Source: a virus
Length of the DNA stretch: 36,241 bases
Virus record (IMG/VR): IMGVR_UViG_3300036859_000504
Span: 1-36,241 of that record
Reading direction: 5' to 3' (one strand)
The notes under the pieces are model-generated. The model was given only the letters and a program-made list of their open reading frames with translations, was not told where the DNA came from and ran no database searches. Below are positions 22,324 through 29,754 of the stretch, one piece after another. A program made the translations under genes and the position numbers. Within the stretch, counting starts at the first letter, position 1. Each line of letters begins with the position of its first letter.

Positions 22324-24684
22324 ATGGCCCAGGACATTACCCCCGAGCTCGAGGCGATCCTCCTGCAGGAGCTGCAGGTCGGCGACGACAAGCCTCGCGC
22401 CGAGCTCGAGATCGACTACGTCGATCCGGCGACCCCGGCAGCCACGCTCAGCTCGTGGCGGTACCTCGAGGGCGCGACCGGCCATTCCGCAGGGTTCGAG
22501 GCTCCCGCTTTCGTCGACTCGGGCTGGTCACTCGGGGACCAGGCATTCGGCCTGAACGACCTGACGTATGACGGGCCGATCGTCACTCCCTGGCCCGGGC
22601 ACAACGATGACCTGTGCCTGCGGGCCCATCTCGACGTCCCGGCCGACGTCACGGCCGTCCAGCTCCGTGTCCGGATCGATGTCTCGGGCGAGGTCTGGGT
22701 CAACGGCGCGAGCATCGGCACGGTCCTGTTCAGCGACAACCCGTACAAGGTCTTCGACCTCGTCTCCTGGAACGTCGGCGACAACGTGATCGCCGTCCGG
22801 GCCCACGCGGACGACAACCAGAACCGGTTCACCCTCGAGGTCGTGACCGAACCTTCGTACGTGGCCACCGAGGTGATCCAGGTCGCCTCGATCGACCTCG
22901 ACCGCAGCCGGAAGATGGCCGCGGCACAGCTGGACGCGCTGCTCGACAACGAGCTGAACGATCGCGGCTGGTACACGCAGCCGTCGATCGTCTTCGCGCC
23001 CAACAACCCGGTCCGCGCGTTCGCCTGGTACGGCGACCCAGCCAACCGCGTGCGTGTCTTCACGGGGCTCTTCGATCGGATCGCCGAGCACCGCAACCCG
23101 AAGCGGATCTCGGTCAAGGCCCGAAGCCGGATGAAGTGGATGCTCGGGCAGGGCTTCGTCGCGACGGCACCCCAGGGCGCCGACGAGGAGGGCGCCGTCC
23201 GGACCGAGGACAACGGGGTCTACCTCGGCAAGAGCCCCGAGTACATCTTCGGCGACATCTGCGACCGCGCCGGCTGGCCGTCGGCCGATCGATCGGTGGG
23301 CACGTCGGGCTTCACGCTCGCCGAGTACGACCTCACCGACAAGGGCTCGTGGGCCGACCAGATCGCTGGCGCCGACCGCCTCACCACGGCGACCGGCTGG
23401 GATCTCTGGGAGGACGAGCTCGGGGTCATCCACTTCGAGCCGAGCCCACTGATCGCCACGCTCGAGCCCACGCCTGCCTGGGACTTCGCCGCCGGCGTGA
23501 ACGTCCTGGCGCTCGACCACCAGGTCGACGACGAGGCGCGCGCCACCCGGGTCGAGGTCGGCGGCCCGATGACGAGCGCCGTCCCGATCTGGGAGCAGAC
23601 CTGGTCGACGTCAGTCCTCGACTACCCGGCCGGCGCCTGGTACGACCCGGCGGATCCCGACAACATCAGGGTCATCGACCGACGGACGAAGTACATCTAC
23701 ACGATCCGCCAGAGCGACCGGGCGATCGTCGCGAAGCGGTACCTCGGCGGCTATCCGTTCGGGCTGTCTGGCGATCCCCTGGACCCCAGCCACTACTACG
23801 TGCTGAACGCGCCCTTCTGGAACACGGGCTCACAGACCGGCAACTCGGTCAAGGAGTACCGGAAGAGCGACAACGCCCTGCTCGCCACACACGCCCTGCC
23901 CGACGGCAAGTGGTCGTCGCTCAAGACCGACGGCGTGAACCTCTGGCTGGCCAACTACGGCGACCACAAGATCTACAAGCGATCGATGACCGCGGTCGCG
24001 GTCAGCTCGGCCACGATCAGCTACGGCGGGGCCGTTCAGGAGAGGCCCACCGGGATCTGGATCAACGGCACGACGATGGGCGTGTTCTTCTCCGCCTACA
24101 AGCGGTTCCTGCTCGTCACCACCGCGGCGCCGACCGTCGTCACCGGCGTCCAGTCCACCGAGGGCACGCGCATCGCCGGCGGCGAGGCCGACACCGACAC
24201 CGACACCGACCTGTACGTCGTATCGGGCAAGGGCAGCTGGGGCCTGACGTCGGGCATGGTCGCGAAGTTCGCCCTGGCCGAGCTCGTGACGACCGACGTG
24301 ACCGCGCTCGCGATCGACTACGACCTCGAGGACGAGCTCGGCCGGCAGTCGGGCATTGCCGATCGCGACCACGGCGACTGTCCCAACGACGGCACCACAC
24401 ACCCGTTCGAGGCGCGCCCGGCGACGTACTCGATGAAGGTCGTGCAGTCGCTCGCCCAGGCGCAGGACGTCGCCGACGCGCAGCTGGCGCTGCTGTCGAG
24501 GCTCCGGCGGGTGCTCGACCTCGGGACAATCGGGCATCCCGGGATCCAGATCAACGACCCGATCAGCTACGTCGACGCGATCGCGGGCATCGATTCGACC
24601 TGGATCATCGATTCGTACCGGATCAAGGTCGCCCAGACCTACATCCAGACGATGAGCCTCCTGCCGTGGGAGGCCCCGGCGTGA
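22324..24684 (+). CDS. Tail hub (Tal-like) with sugar-binding and propeller-like inserts
   Basis: 786 residues. Residues ~44-175 look like a galactose-binding jelly roll as in glycosidases (DDLCLRAHLDVPADVT, RIDVSGEVWVNGASIGT, DNVIAVRAHADDNQN). Residues ~180-420 and ~660-786 fit a tail-hub protein (ASIDLDRSRKMAAAQLDALL, VYLGKSPEYIFGDICDRAGW, GIQINDPISYV, ends QTMSLLPW). Between them, ~425-655, lie short repeats resembling a beta-propeller (WYDPADPDNIRVIDRRTKYI, HYYVLNAPFWNTG, LKTDGVNLWLANYGDHKI, RPTGIWINGTTMGV, LYVVSGKGSWG). The hub plugs the tail and contacts the host; the inserts are likely receptor-facing. Assignments of the inserts are by pattern only. Confidence 0.72.
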   Translation: MAQDITPELEAILLQELQVGDDKPRAELEIDYVDPATPAATLSSWRYLEGATGHSAGFEAPAFVDSGWSLGDQAFGLNDLTYDGPIVTPWPGHNDDLCLRAHLDVPADVTAVQLRVRIDVSGEVWVNGASIGTVLFSDNPYKVFDLVSWNVGDNVIAVRAHADDNQNRFTLEVVTEPSYVATEVIQVASIDLDRSRKMAAAQLDALLDNELNDRGWYTQPSIVFAPNNPVRAFAWYGDPANRVRVFTGLFDRIAEHRNPKRISVKARSRMKWMLGQGFVATAPQGADEEGAVRTEDNGVYLGKSPEYIFGDICDRAGWPSADRSVGTSGFTLAEYDLTDKGSWADQIAGADRLTTATGWDLWEDELGVIHFEPSPLIATLEPTPAWDFAAGVNVLALDHQVDDEARATRVEVGGPMTSAVPIWEQTWSTSVLDYPAGAWYDPADPDNIRVIDRRTKYIYTIRQSDRAIVAKRYLGGYPFGLSGDPLDPSHYYVLNAPFWNTGSQTGNSVKEYRKSDNALLATHALPDGKWSSLKTDGVNLWLANYGDHKIYKRSMTAVAVSSATISYGGAVQERPTGIWINGTTMGVFFSAYKRFLLVTTAAPTVVTGVQSTEGTRIAGGEADTDTDTDLYVVSGKGSWGLTSGMVAKFALAELVTTDVTALAIDYDLEDELGRQSGIADRDHGDCPNDGTTHPFEARPATYSMKVVQSLAQAQDVADAQLALLSRLRRVLDLGTIGHPGIQINDPISYVDAIAGIDSTWIIDSYRIKVAQTYIQTMSLLPWEAPA

Positions 24685-26252
24685 GCAAGAACCCCACCCG
24701 CAACTACGCGATCGAGTACGTCGGCGGCAAACAGACCGACGTCGAGAGCATCGTCTCGGCGGCGATCGCCGCGGCCGCGGATCCCACCGGCGATCCCGTC
24801 GGCGACGTCATCGACACGGGTGACGAGGGTGCGACCTTCGACCTCGGCTGGTTCATCGTCACGGACTACGGCGCGACAGGCGACGGCGCCACCGACGACA
24901 CCGTGGCGATCCAGACCACGATTGACGCGGCCTACGCCGCGGGCGGCGGCGTCATCTACTTCCCGCCTGGTGTCTACATCATCGGTGGGGCGCTGCAGGA
25001 CACGGGCGCGTTCAATGGTCAGCTCTTGCTCCCGGACATCGACGACGCCGACCCTCACATCGTGATCACCTTCCGGGGCGCGCTTCGCCCCGGCCTCCAT
25101 CCTGCCTACGGAACAGACATCTCCCTCGACTCTGCGCACAGCATCCTCAAGTCGACCCTCACCGGGGCGTCAGGGACCGCCGCGGTCTTCTCGGCCGGCA
25201 ACTACACGCCGCCGCTGTTCAACAACGGCAACAACCTCGAGGTGAACGTCGAGGACTTGGTCTGCCTCGGCCCCGACAATCCGACGTTCACGTTCTGGAA
25301 CCTCGTCTCCGCGCAGGCCGGAGCGATCCGGGACCTGCAGATCAGCACGCCCGGGGGGTTCGCCGGGTCGGCCGTCCAGCCGACGCACTCGAACGCCTAC
25401 GGCATCAAGCTCCCAGCGGTCTTCCGCTCGAACTTCACCGAGACGACTGGGCTCTCGGTCGGCGGCTTCTACACCGGCGTCCTGAACGGCGAGCGTGCCG
25501 ATCATCGCGGCCTGCTGCTCGGCATCTGCATCGTGTGCTTCGAGCAGCCCGAGATGTATTACGCCTCGGTTGTCCACTCAATGCAGCTGACGAGCTTCCA
25601 GTACGGCATCCGGGCCTCGGGCGGCGATTCGCGCCTGGACATCCTCGACTACTCGGCCGAGCACACGACCTCGCCGGCGTGGATGGTCACGATCGCCGAC
25701 CTCGACGACGCATCGAACCGGATCCGCGGCTACATCCGGCACCAGAACGCTGTCACTGGCGGGGCGCTCGATAACACCTTCACGAAGACCGGCGGAGCGA
25801 ACGTGCTCGCCGAGGTGAAAGGCCCGTGGTGGGGCGGCCTGACCGTAAAGGAGGAGGGCGTCGCGCTCGCGACCCTCGCGACATCGATCGACTTCGCCGG
25901 AGCCGGCGTCACAGCAACAGGGACCGGAGCCGCGAAGACCGTCACGATCCCCGGTGGGGCCTCGACCCTGGACGACCTGACCGACGTGACGATCACGAGC
26001 GTCGAGGACGGCGAAATGCCGCGCTGGAACGGCTCGGCGTGGGTCAACGATCCAGGCGTGATCTGCGTCGACCCCGGCACGCCGACCTACGACACCGGCT
26101 CGCCGCCGGGTATCACGATGGCTACCGATTGGGGCGTCGACGGGTCGGGGCTGCCGTACTACGACGATGGCGGCGCCACGGCCGGCGAGGAGGCCGCGCT
26201 GTTCTACGACCCGCTGACCGACCACTACTTCCTCATCGCCTACGAGCTCTAG
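24681..26252 (+). CDS. Pectate-lyase-like beta-helix tailspike
   Basis: 523 residues, GTG start overlapping the hub stop. Residues 58-101 carry the classic start of a right-handed beta-helix spike (VTDYGATGDGATDDTVAI, then AAGGGVIYFPPGVYII), as in the Pectate_lyase_3 family. The helix continues to about residue 380, with rungs rich in Asn, Gly and aromatic residues. A linker and a C-terminal part (STLDDLTDVTITSVEDGE, PRWNGSAWVND) resemble fibre-tip modules. Such spikes bind and often cut capsular or wall polysaccharides; catalytic residues cannot be fixed by eye. The upstream in-frame extension is a shadow of the hub. Confidence 0.82.
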   Translation: MSKNPTRNYAIEYVGGKQTDVESIVSAAIAAAADPTGDPVGDVIDTGDEGATFDLGWFIVTDYGATGDGATDDTVAIQTTIDAAYAAGGGVIYFPPGVYIIGGALQDTGAFNGQLLLPDIDDADPHIVITFRGALRPGLHPAYGTDISLDSAHSILKSTLTGASGTAAVFSAGNYTPPLFNNGNNLEVNVEDLVCLGPDNPTFTFWNLVSAQAGAIRDLQISTPGGFAGSAVQPTHSNAYGIKLPAVFRSNFTETTGLSVGGFYTGVLNGERADHRGLLLGICIVCFEQPEMYYASVVHSMQLTSFQYGIRASGGDSRLDILDYSAEHTTSPAWMVTIADLDDASNRIRGYIRHQNAVTGGALDNTFTKTGGANVLAEVKGPWWGGLTVKEEGVALATLATSIDFAGAGVTATGTGAAKTVTIPGGASTLDDLTDVTITSVEDGEMPRWNGSAWVNDPGVICVDPGTPTYDTGSPPGITMATDWGVDGSGLPYYDDGGATAGEEAALFYDPLTDHYFLIAYEL

Positions 26253-26261
26253 GGAGAAGCC

Positions 26262-26780
26262 ATGACCCGCGTCGATCTCGCCCGCCTGTCCGATGTCGCG
26301 TCGGGCGTCGCCTCGGGCTCATCGTTCCCCGGCACGCCCACGACCGGCGACCTGTTCTTCCACACGACCTACGACATGCTGTTCGAGTACGACGGCACGC
26401 GCTGGCTCTGCACCTGCCAGCACACGCTCGAGTTCCGGTTCGATACCGCCATCCCCCTGACGGCCAGCGGTGGCTGCCGAGCGGGTCATCCAGGCCACGG
26501 GCTCGGCCTGGAGATTTGGGGTCAGAAGTTCCATTGCGCCACCTTCGTCATCACCACGAACGACGGCACCAAGTACTGGACATACACCCTCGATACGGAA
26601 GGTTCGGTGCTGTCCACCATCAGCAACGCGGCCAGCGCCGTCGTGGTGGAATCAGACGACGTGAACGCCGTCCTCAGCCGTGCCGCGTACCCGTGGTTTA
26701 CCGTCACCGTCACGAAGGTGAGCACGCCTGGAAACTGCTACACGCCCCCGTTCCTCGACTACCGGTTCATCGGGGCGTAG
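26262..26780 (+). CDS. Tail fibre/tip protein
   Basis: 172 residues with ribosome site GGGAGA. The N-terminus (LARLSDVASGVASG, then GTPTTGDLFFHTTYDMLFEYDG) has the trimeric-fibre pattern seen at the tips of phage fibres, where 'DG(T)xWL' repeats occur. The rest is beta-rich (YWTYTLDTEGSVLSTIS, WFTVTVTKVS). Last gene of the structural operon. It probably caps or assists the tailspike. Confidence 0.65.
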   Translation: MTRVDLARLSDVASGVASGSSFPGTPTTGDLFFHTTYDMLFEYDGTRWLCTCQHTLEFRFDTAIPLTASGGCRAGHPGHGLGLEIWGQKFHCATFVITTNDGTKYWTYTLDTEGSVLSTISNAASAVVVESDDVNAVLSRAAYPWFTVTVTKVSTPGNCYTPPFLDYRFIGA

Positions 26781-26783
26781 TTC

Positions 26784-27971
26784 CTAGGGTCCGACACAGA
26801 GCAGGCAGAGCGGGTCGCTGTAGGCCATGACGCCGGGCCAGCTGACCGACCACGCGACGATCGCGAGCACGTTCGACACTAGCGCCATGCCGGCGAGCAT
26901 CGCGACCGCCGGCCGCCCCCAGCGGGGTACCGCCGGCCAGGCCGACGCGAACACCAGGAGCAGGAACGGGACGCCGAAGTAGAGGTACTGCCAGCCGCCG
27001 GGGACGTTCAGCCCGGTCCGGCTGAGGCTGAGGATCCCGTACTCGGTCAGCAGCCCGACGATGCCGACCGCGGCCAGGCGTCGATCAGGGACGCGGAGCA
27101 GGAGGACGAGGGCCGGGAGCAGCAGCAGATAGGCCAGCGGGCCGAGGCCGGTCAGCGCCGAGGCCGACGCCTGCATGCCGCCGACGATCCAGTCGATGAG
27201 CCCCGCCGTGGCCGCGGGCCCGGTGTAGTGGACCATCGCCCCGCGCCCGACCAGCAGGTACCAGACGCCGTACACGACGACCGGGACGGCCGATGCGACG
27301 AGAGCGCGCCGGCTCCAACCGTACAGGGCGGCTGCCGGGACCATGAACAGCGCGAAGCCTTGCGTCGCGATCGCGAGGCCCAGCAGGACTGCCGCCAAGC
27401 CCGGGCGCTCGCGGATCACGACGATCGCCCACATCGCGAGTGCCCCCGATGCGATTGCGCCCATCTGGAATGCCCAGAAGAGGTTCAGCGCGGCGCTCCC
27501 GAGGAAGAGCAGGATCGCGGCCGCGGCCAGGGCGGGCCCGCTCCCGACGTGTCGATCGACGAGCGCGTAGACCGCCGCGACGAAGGCGACGTGCGTCGCG
27601 AAGAGGACCACGAGGAACGGCAGGTACGAGCTCGTCCCGAAGGCAGCGATCAGTGCCGAATACGCGATCGCGTGGACCGCGACGAAGTGCTCGGCGTGCG
27701 GCAGGAACCAGCTGGCGGGGTCGGTGATCGACCGCTGCTGGATGAACGTCCAGTCATCGTGCCAGAACGCTGAGCTCCGGCTCGTTAGCACCAGGAGGAA
27801 GGCAACCGCGATGATGCTCAGCGAGACGAACCCGCGATGTCGCCGGACCAGGGCCGCCACGGCGGTGAGCCGCGGGTGATCGGTTTCCCCTACTCTGCCC
27901 ACGCCCCGGCCCCGCGTCGAGACGAGCGATCCCGCCCAGGCGGCCAGCCGCGCTCGAGCGACCGGGGTCAC
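26784..27971 (-). CDS. GT-C-like polytopic membrane protein
   Basis: 395 residues on the minus strand, GTG start overlapping the preceding small gene's stop. After a basic N-terminus and first helix (LSIIAVAFLLVLTS), the motif FWHDDWTFI (Asp72-Asp73) lies in the first external loop, as in GT-C transferases (PMT/ArnT-like and phage Gtr-type proteins). About nine further hydrophobic helices follow (e.g. FLVVLFATHVAFVAAVYALV, LAYLLLLPALVLLL, YFGVPFLLLVFAS). GT-C enzymes use lipid-linked sugars outside the membrane. In a temperate phage this is the usual position and style of a lysogenic-conversion gene. It stops 3 bases from the fibre gene's stop, in a tail-to-tail layout. Confidence 0.72.
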   Translation of the reverse strand: MTPVARARLAAWAGSLVSTRGRGVGRVGETDHPRLTAVAALVRRHRGFVSLSIIAVAFLLVLTSRSSAFWHDDWTFIQQRSITDPASWFLPHAEHFVAVHAIAYSALIAAFGTSSYLPFLVVLFATHVAFVAAVYALVDRHVGSGPALAAAAILLFLGSAALNLFWAFQMGAIASGALAMWAIVVIRERPGLAAVLLGLAIATQGFALFMVPAAALYGWSRRALVASAVPVVVYGVWYLLVGRGAMVHYTGPAATAGLIDWIVGGMQASASALTGLGPLAYLLLLPALVLLLRVPDRRLAAVGIVGLLTEYGILSLSRTGLNVPGGWQYLYFGVPFLLLVFASAWPAVPRWGRPAVAMLAGMALVSNVLAIVAWSVSWPGVMAYSDPLCLLCVGP

Positions 27972-28066
27972 TTGCGCCGTGCCCGCCTGAACATCGAGAG
28001 GATCACCCCAACGACGCCGATCGCAGCCAGGGCCAGCAGGACGATCCCGATCGTGTCATCCGGCAC
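27968..28066 (-). CDS. 32-residue membrane peptide upstream of GT-C gene
   Basis: GTG start at 28066; the stop overlaps the GT-C start as GTGA. One hydrophobic helix (IGIVLLALAAIGVVGVIL) is followed by a basic tail (SMFRRARRK). Coupled translation suggests it is expressed and needed with the GT-C protein, either as a subunit or as a translation leader. Too short for family assignment. Confidence 0.55.
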   Translation of the reverse strand: MPDDTIGIVLLALAAIGVVGVILSMFRRARRK

Positions 28067-28182
28067 CACGCACCCCCGAGTTATCCACAGCCTCTGACAA
28101 CCAACCTGTCACGCGACGTCCACAGCTATTTCGCCAGATCGTGGACAAGGCTACTGACATCGAGCGACGGTCGGCCTACCGT
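28067..28182. promoter_or_regulatory. Regulatory gap with DnaA box and dyads
   Basis: This gap between two minus-strand genes contains no credible gene. It has one perfect DnaA box (TTATCCACA, 28081-28089), a dyad TGACA-7-TGTCA (28095-28111), an inverted pair GTCCAC/GTGGAC (28118-28123 and 28141-28146) and one inverse copy of the att-type motif (CTGACATCGA, 28154-28163). It is a likely promoter/operator region for the GT-C pair, and possibly a replication-related site. Confidence 0.45.
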
Positions 28183-28413
28183 TCACTGCTCGACCGCGAC
28201 CTGGCGGCGCCGGCAAGCACGGGGGCTCCGGCCATGACCAGTGTCCTTGGTCATCAGCAGGTTCGGGACCGAATCCCCGTTCGCCCACCGCGTGACCGTG
28301 CTCGCGTCGCGGTTGATCGCCTTCGCGAGGTCCGGCGACTTCCAGCCCTTCGCGGCCATCGCGGCGTTCAGCGCATAGGCGAGCCTGCGCCGCATCTCTG
28401 CATCGGTATCCAC
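28183..28413 (-). CDS. Short HTH repressor-like protein
   Basis: 76 residues from a GTG at 28413. The frame is open to 28539, but the extra part is Pro/Arg-rich and covers the operator region. An XRE-type HTH is clear at ~11-50: LAYALNAAMAAKGWKSPDLA, then AINRDASTVTRWANGDSVP. After NLLMTK the sequence becomes Arg-rich (GRSPRACRRRQ) and stops, without the dimerisation or cleavage domain of CI-type repressors. It may be a truncated repressor or a small stand-alone regulator. Divergent from the HTH gene at 28551, the layout of a lysogeny switch. Confidence 0.62.
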   Translation of the reverse strand: MDTDAEMRRRLAYALNAAMAAKGWKSPDLAKAINRDASTVTRWANGDSVPNLLMTKDTGHGRSPRACRRRQVAVEQ

Positions 28414-28550
28414 CAGGGCGAGGCTACGCAGGCCGAGCGCCAGCTGGACAGGGACAGGCGCGGTGAACGGGACCGAGCGCGGCGCCCGGTCAGAAAATCC
28501 CGGCGGATTACCTATTGCCATCGCGCCGCAAGTATGCAATCCTGCGGCAC
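28414..28550. promoter_or_regulatory. Divergent promoter/operator region
   Basis: It lies between the divergent HTH genes. It contains a perfect dyad AATCC-CGGC-GGATT (28496-28509), and AATCC recurs at 28538-28542. TTGCCA (28515) and TATGCA (28533) are weak promoter-like elements on the plus strand; their spacing is too short to assign a promoter with confidence. A/T content is higher than in surrounding genes, as expected for a control region. Confidence 0.45.
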
Positions 28551-28748
28551 ATGCGCAAGAGTCACGCCAGAGATTCGGTGGCAGCCCGCACCGGCCGCGA
28601 CGTCGACGAGCTCCTGAAGGAACTCTACGTCGAGAAGGGCTACAACTTCATCGAGATCGGAAAGGCGCTGGGCGTCAGCCGCGAGCTCGTGCGCCAGTGG
28701 GTCAACGACGCGGGTCTTCAGCGGCCGCCGGCCGAGGCGGTCCTGTGA
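28551..28748 (+). CDS. Small HTH regulator (Cro-like position)
   Basis: 65 residues from ATG 28551; an upstream TTG at 28515 would add 12 residues. HTH at ~31-55: YNFIEIGKALGVSRELVRQWVND. The N-terminal part (VAARTGRDVDELLKELYVEKG) is helical. First gene of the rightward early operon and divergent from the short repressor-like gene, so a Cro-like or early activator role is inferred. Its stop overlaps the next GTG. Confidence 0.65.
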   Translation: MRKSHARDSVAARTGRDVDELLKELYVEKGYNFIEIGKALGVSRELVRQWVNDAGLQRPPAEAVL

Positions 28749-28948
28749 GCCTCCTGTCGCGCGTGGTCGAGGCCACAACCTGCCGTGTCCAGGGCTGCGA
28801 TCGCGCACGGGCCCGCGATGCCCAGGTCTGCGCCGCTGACGTGACCGAGCTCTTTATGAACCGGCTCGACCGGCAGCCCGACGGCTCCTACACGCGCCGC
28901 CGCACCTTCGCCGCCCGCGACCTGACCGGGTCGCTGAGGGTCGCGTGA
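28745..28948 (+). CDS. Small Cys-containing protein
   Basis: 67 residues, GTG start overlapping the upstream stop (GTGA), stop overlapping the next ATG. Cysteines in CRVQGC and VCAADV could bind one metal. The C-terminal part (RQPDGSYTRRRTFAARDL) is basic. Not recognised; early operon member. Confidence 0.5.
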   Translation: MSLLSRVVEATTCRVQGCDRARARDAQVCAADVTELFMNRLDRQPDGSYTRRRTFAARDLTGSLRVA

Positions 28949-29049
28949 TGCGCGCCCTGGTCATCGTCCTCGCCGTCTTCGGCCCCTGGCTCGTCATCGG
29001 CCTCGCGCTGTACGCGGTCGCCCGCCTCGCCGGGCTGGTGCCGGCGTGA
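28948..29049 (+). CDS. 33-residue membrane peptide
   Basis: ATG overlaps the upstream stop (TGATG) and the stop overlaps the next GTG. It is almost entirely one hydrophobic helix (LVIVLAVFGPWLVIGLALYAV). Coupled translation supports it as a real gene, perhaps a partner of the membrane protein that follows. Confidence 0.5.
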   Translation: MRALVIVLAVFGPWLVIGLALYAVARLAGLVPA

Positions 29050-29255
29050 GCACGACCGGCGATCCGACGACCGACGTCGTCCTGCTGTTCGGCGTCGTGG
29101 CGCTGCTCCTGGGACTGCTGGTGGTCCTCGCCTGGCCGGTGGAGCACACCGAGCGGGGCGGCCGCTGGGCCGATCGCCTCCTGGTCTGGCTGTTCGGTGA
29201 GACACCCTGCTGCCTGGGCAGGACCTGCGACCGCTGCCGGGGGATCGTCCGATGA
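29046..29255 (+). CDS. Single-TM protein with C-terminal Cys motif
   Basis: 69 residues, GTG start. Helix VVLLFGVVALLLGLLVVLAW (residues ~11-30), then a basic amphipathic part and a CxxC-type end (PCCLGRTCDRCRG). Predicted inner-membrane protein with a cytoplasmic metal or redox motif. Function unknown. A superinfection-exclusion role is possible, but nothing in the sequence proves it. Confidence 0.55.
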   Translation: MSTTGDPTTDVVLLFGVVALLLGLLVVLAWPVEHTERGGRWADRLLVWLFGETPCCLGRTCDRCRGIVR

Positions 29256-29671
29256 CCCCGGCGCTCGCGAAGACCATCGATGCGGCGCGCGACCTCGCCT
29301 GGCGCCCGACGTCGAACCTCGGCGGCCGTCGCGCCGTGGCCTACGAGCCGCGCCTCGAGGCGCACCGGCGGCTGGTCGACGCCCTGGCCGGCGTCACGGG
29401 CCTCTCGGCCAACGCCGCGCCCGAGCTGCGGTACCTGCTGGCCGCGAGCCGCCGGGTCGCCGCCTGCAGCTTCTCGAACCGGATGGGCCACCCGTACTAC
29501 GAGCGAAAGCAGGCCGTCGCCGAGCTGCGCGGCTGCCTCATCACCTACGACCGATCGCTGGTTCCGGCCTCGCGATCCGGCCTCGACTCCGTAGATCTGA
29601 CCGTCCCGGCGGTCGAACGGCGGAGACGCGGCCGGATCGGGACGCCGGAGCTGGTGCCGGCGCTCCTCTGA
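29252..29671 (+). CDS. Hypothetical protein, early region
   Basis: 139 residues, ATG overlapping the upstream stop (ATGA). Mostly helical, with RLEAHRRLVDALAGVTGLSA, PELRYLLAASRRVAACSFSN and YYERKQAVAELRGCLITYD. I do not recognise it. Its neighbour downstream is a DNA-processing nuclease, so a role in DNA metabolism is possible but unsupported. Confidence 0.5.
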   Translation: MTPALAKTIDAARDLAWRPTSNLGGRRAVAYEPRLEAHRRLVDALAGVTGLSANAAPELRYLLAASRRVAACSFSNRMGHPYYERKQAVAELRGCLITYDRSLVPASRSGLDSVDLTVPAVERRRRGRIGTPELVPALL

Positions 29672-29754
29672 CCCAGCCGGACCGGGGGCGGGCACTTCCC
29701 CGGTTCGGCCAGAGCCTCACCGATCGCCCCCTGCTCAGCACATCGGAGATACCA

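Noticed and set aside
22614-24680. Upstream extension of the tailspike frame (total 1212 codons)
   Set aside because: The added part overlaps the hub gene and is Arg/Gly-rich; the GTG at 24681 overlapping the hub stop is the natural start.
26781-26783. Bidirectional terminator between fibre and GT-C genes
   Set aside because: Only three bases separate the two stops and no hairpin was found at the junction.
28067-28182. Phage replication origin
   Set aside because: One DnaA box and short dyads are not enough; no iterons, A/T-rich unwinding region or replication initiator gene was seen nearby.
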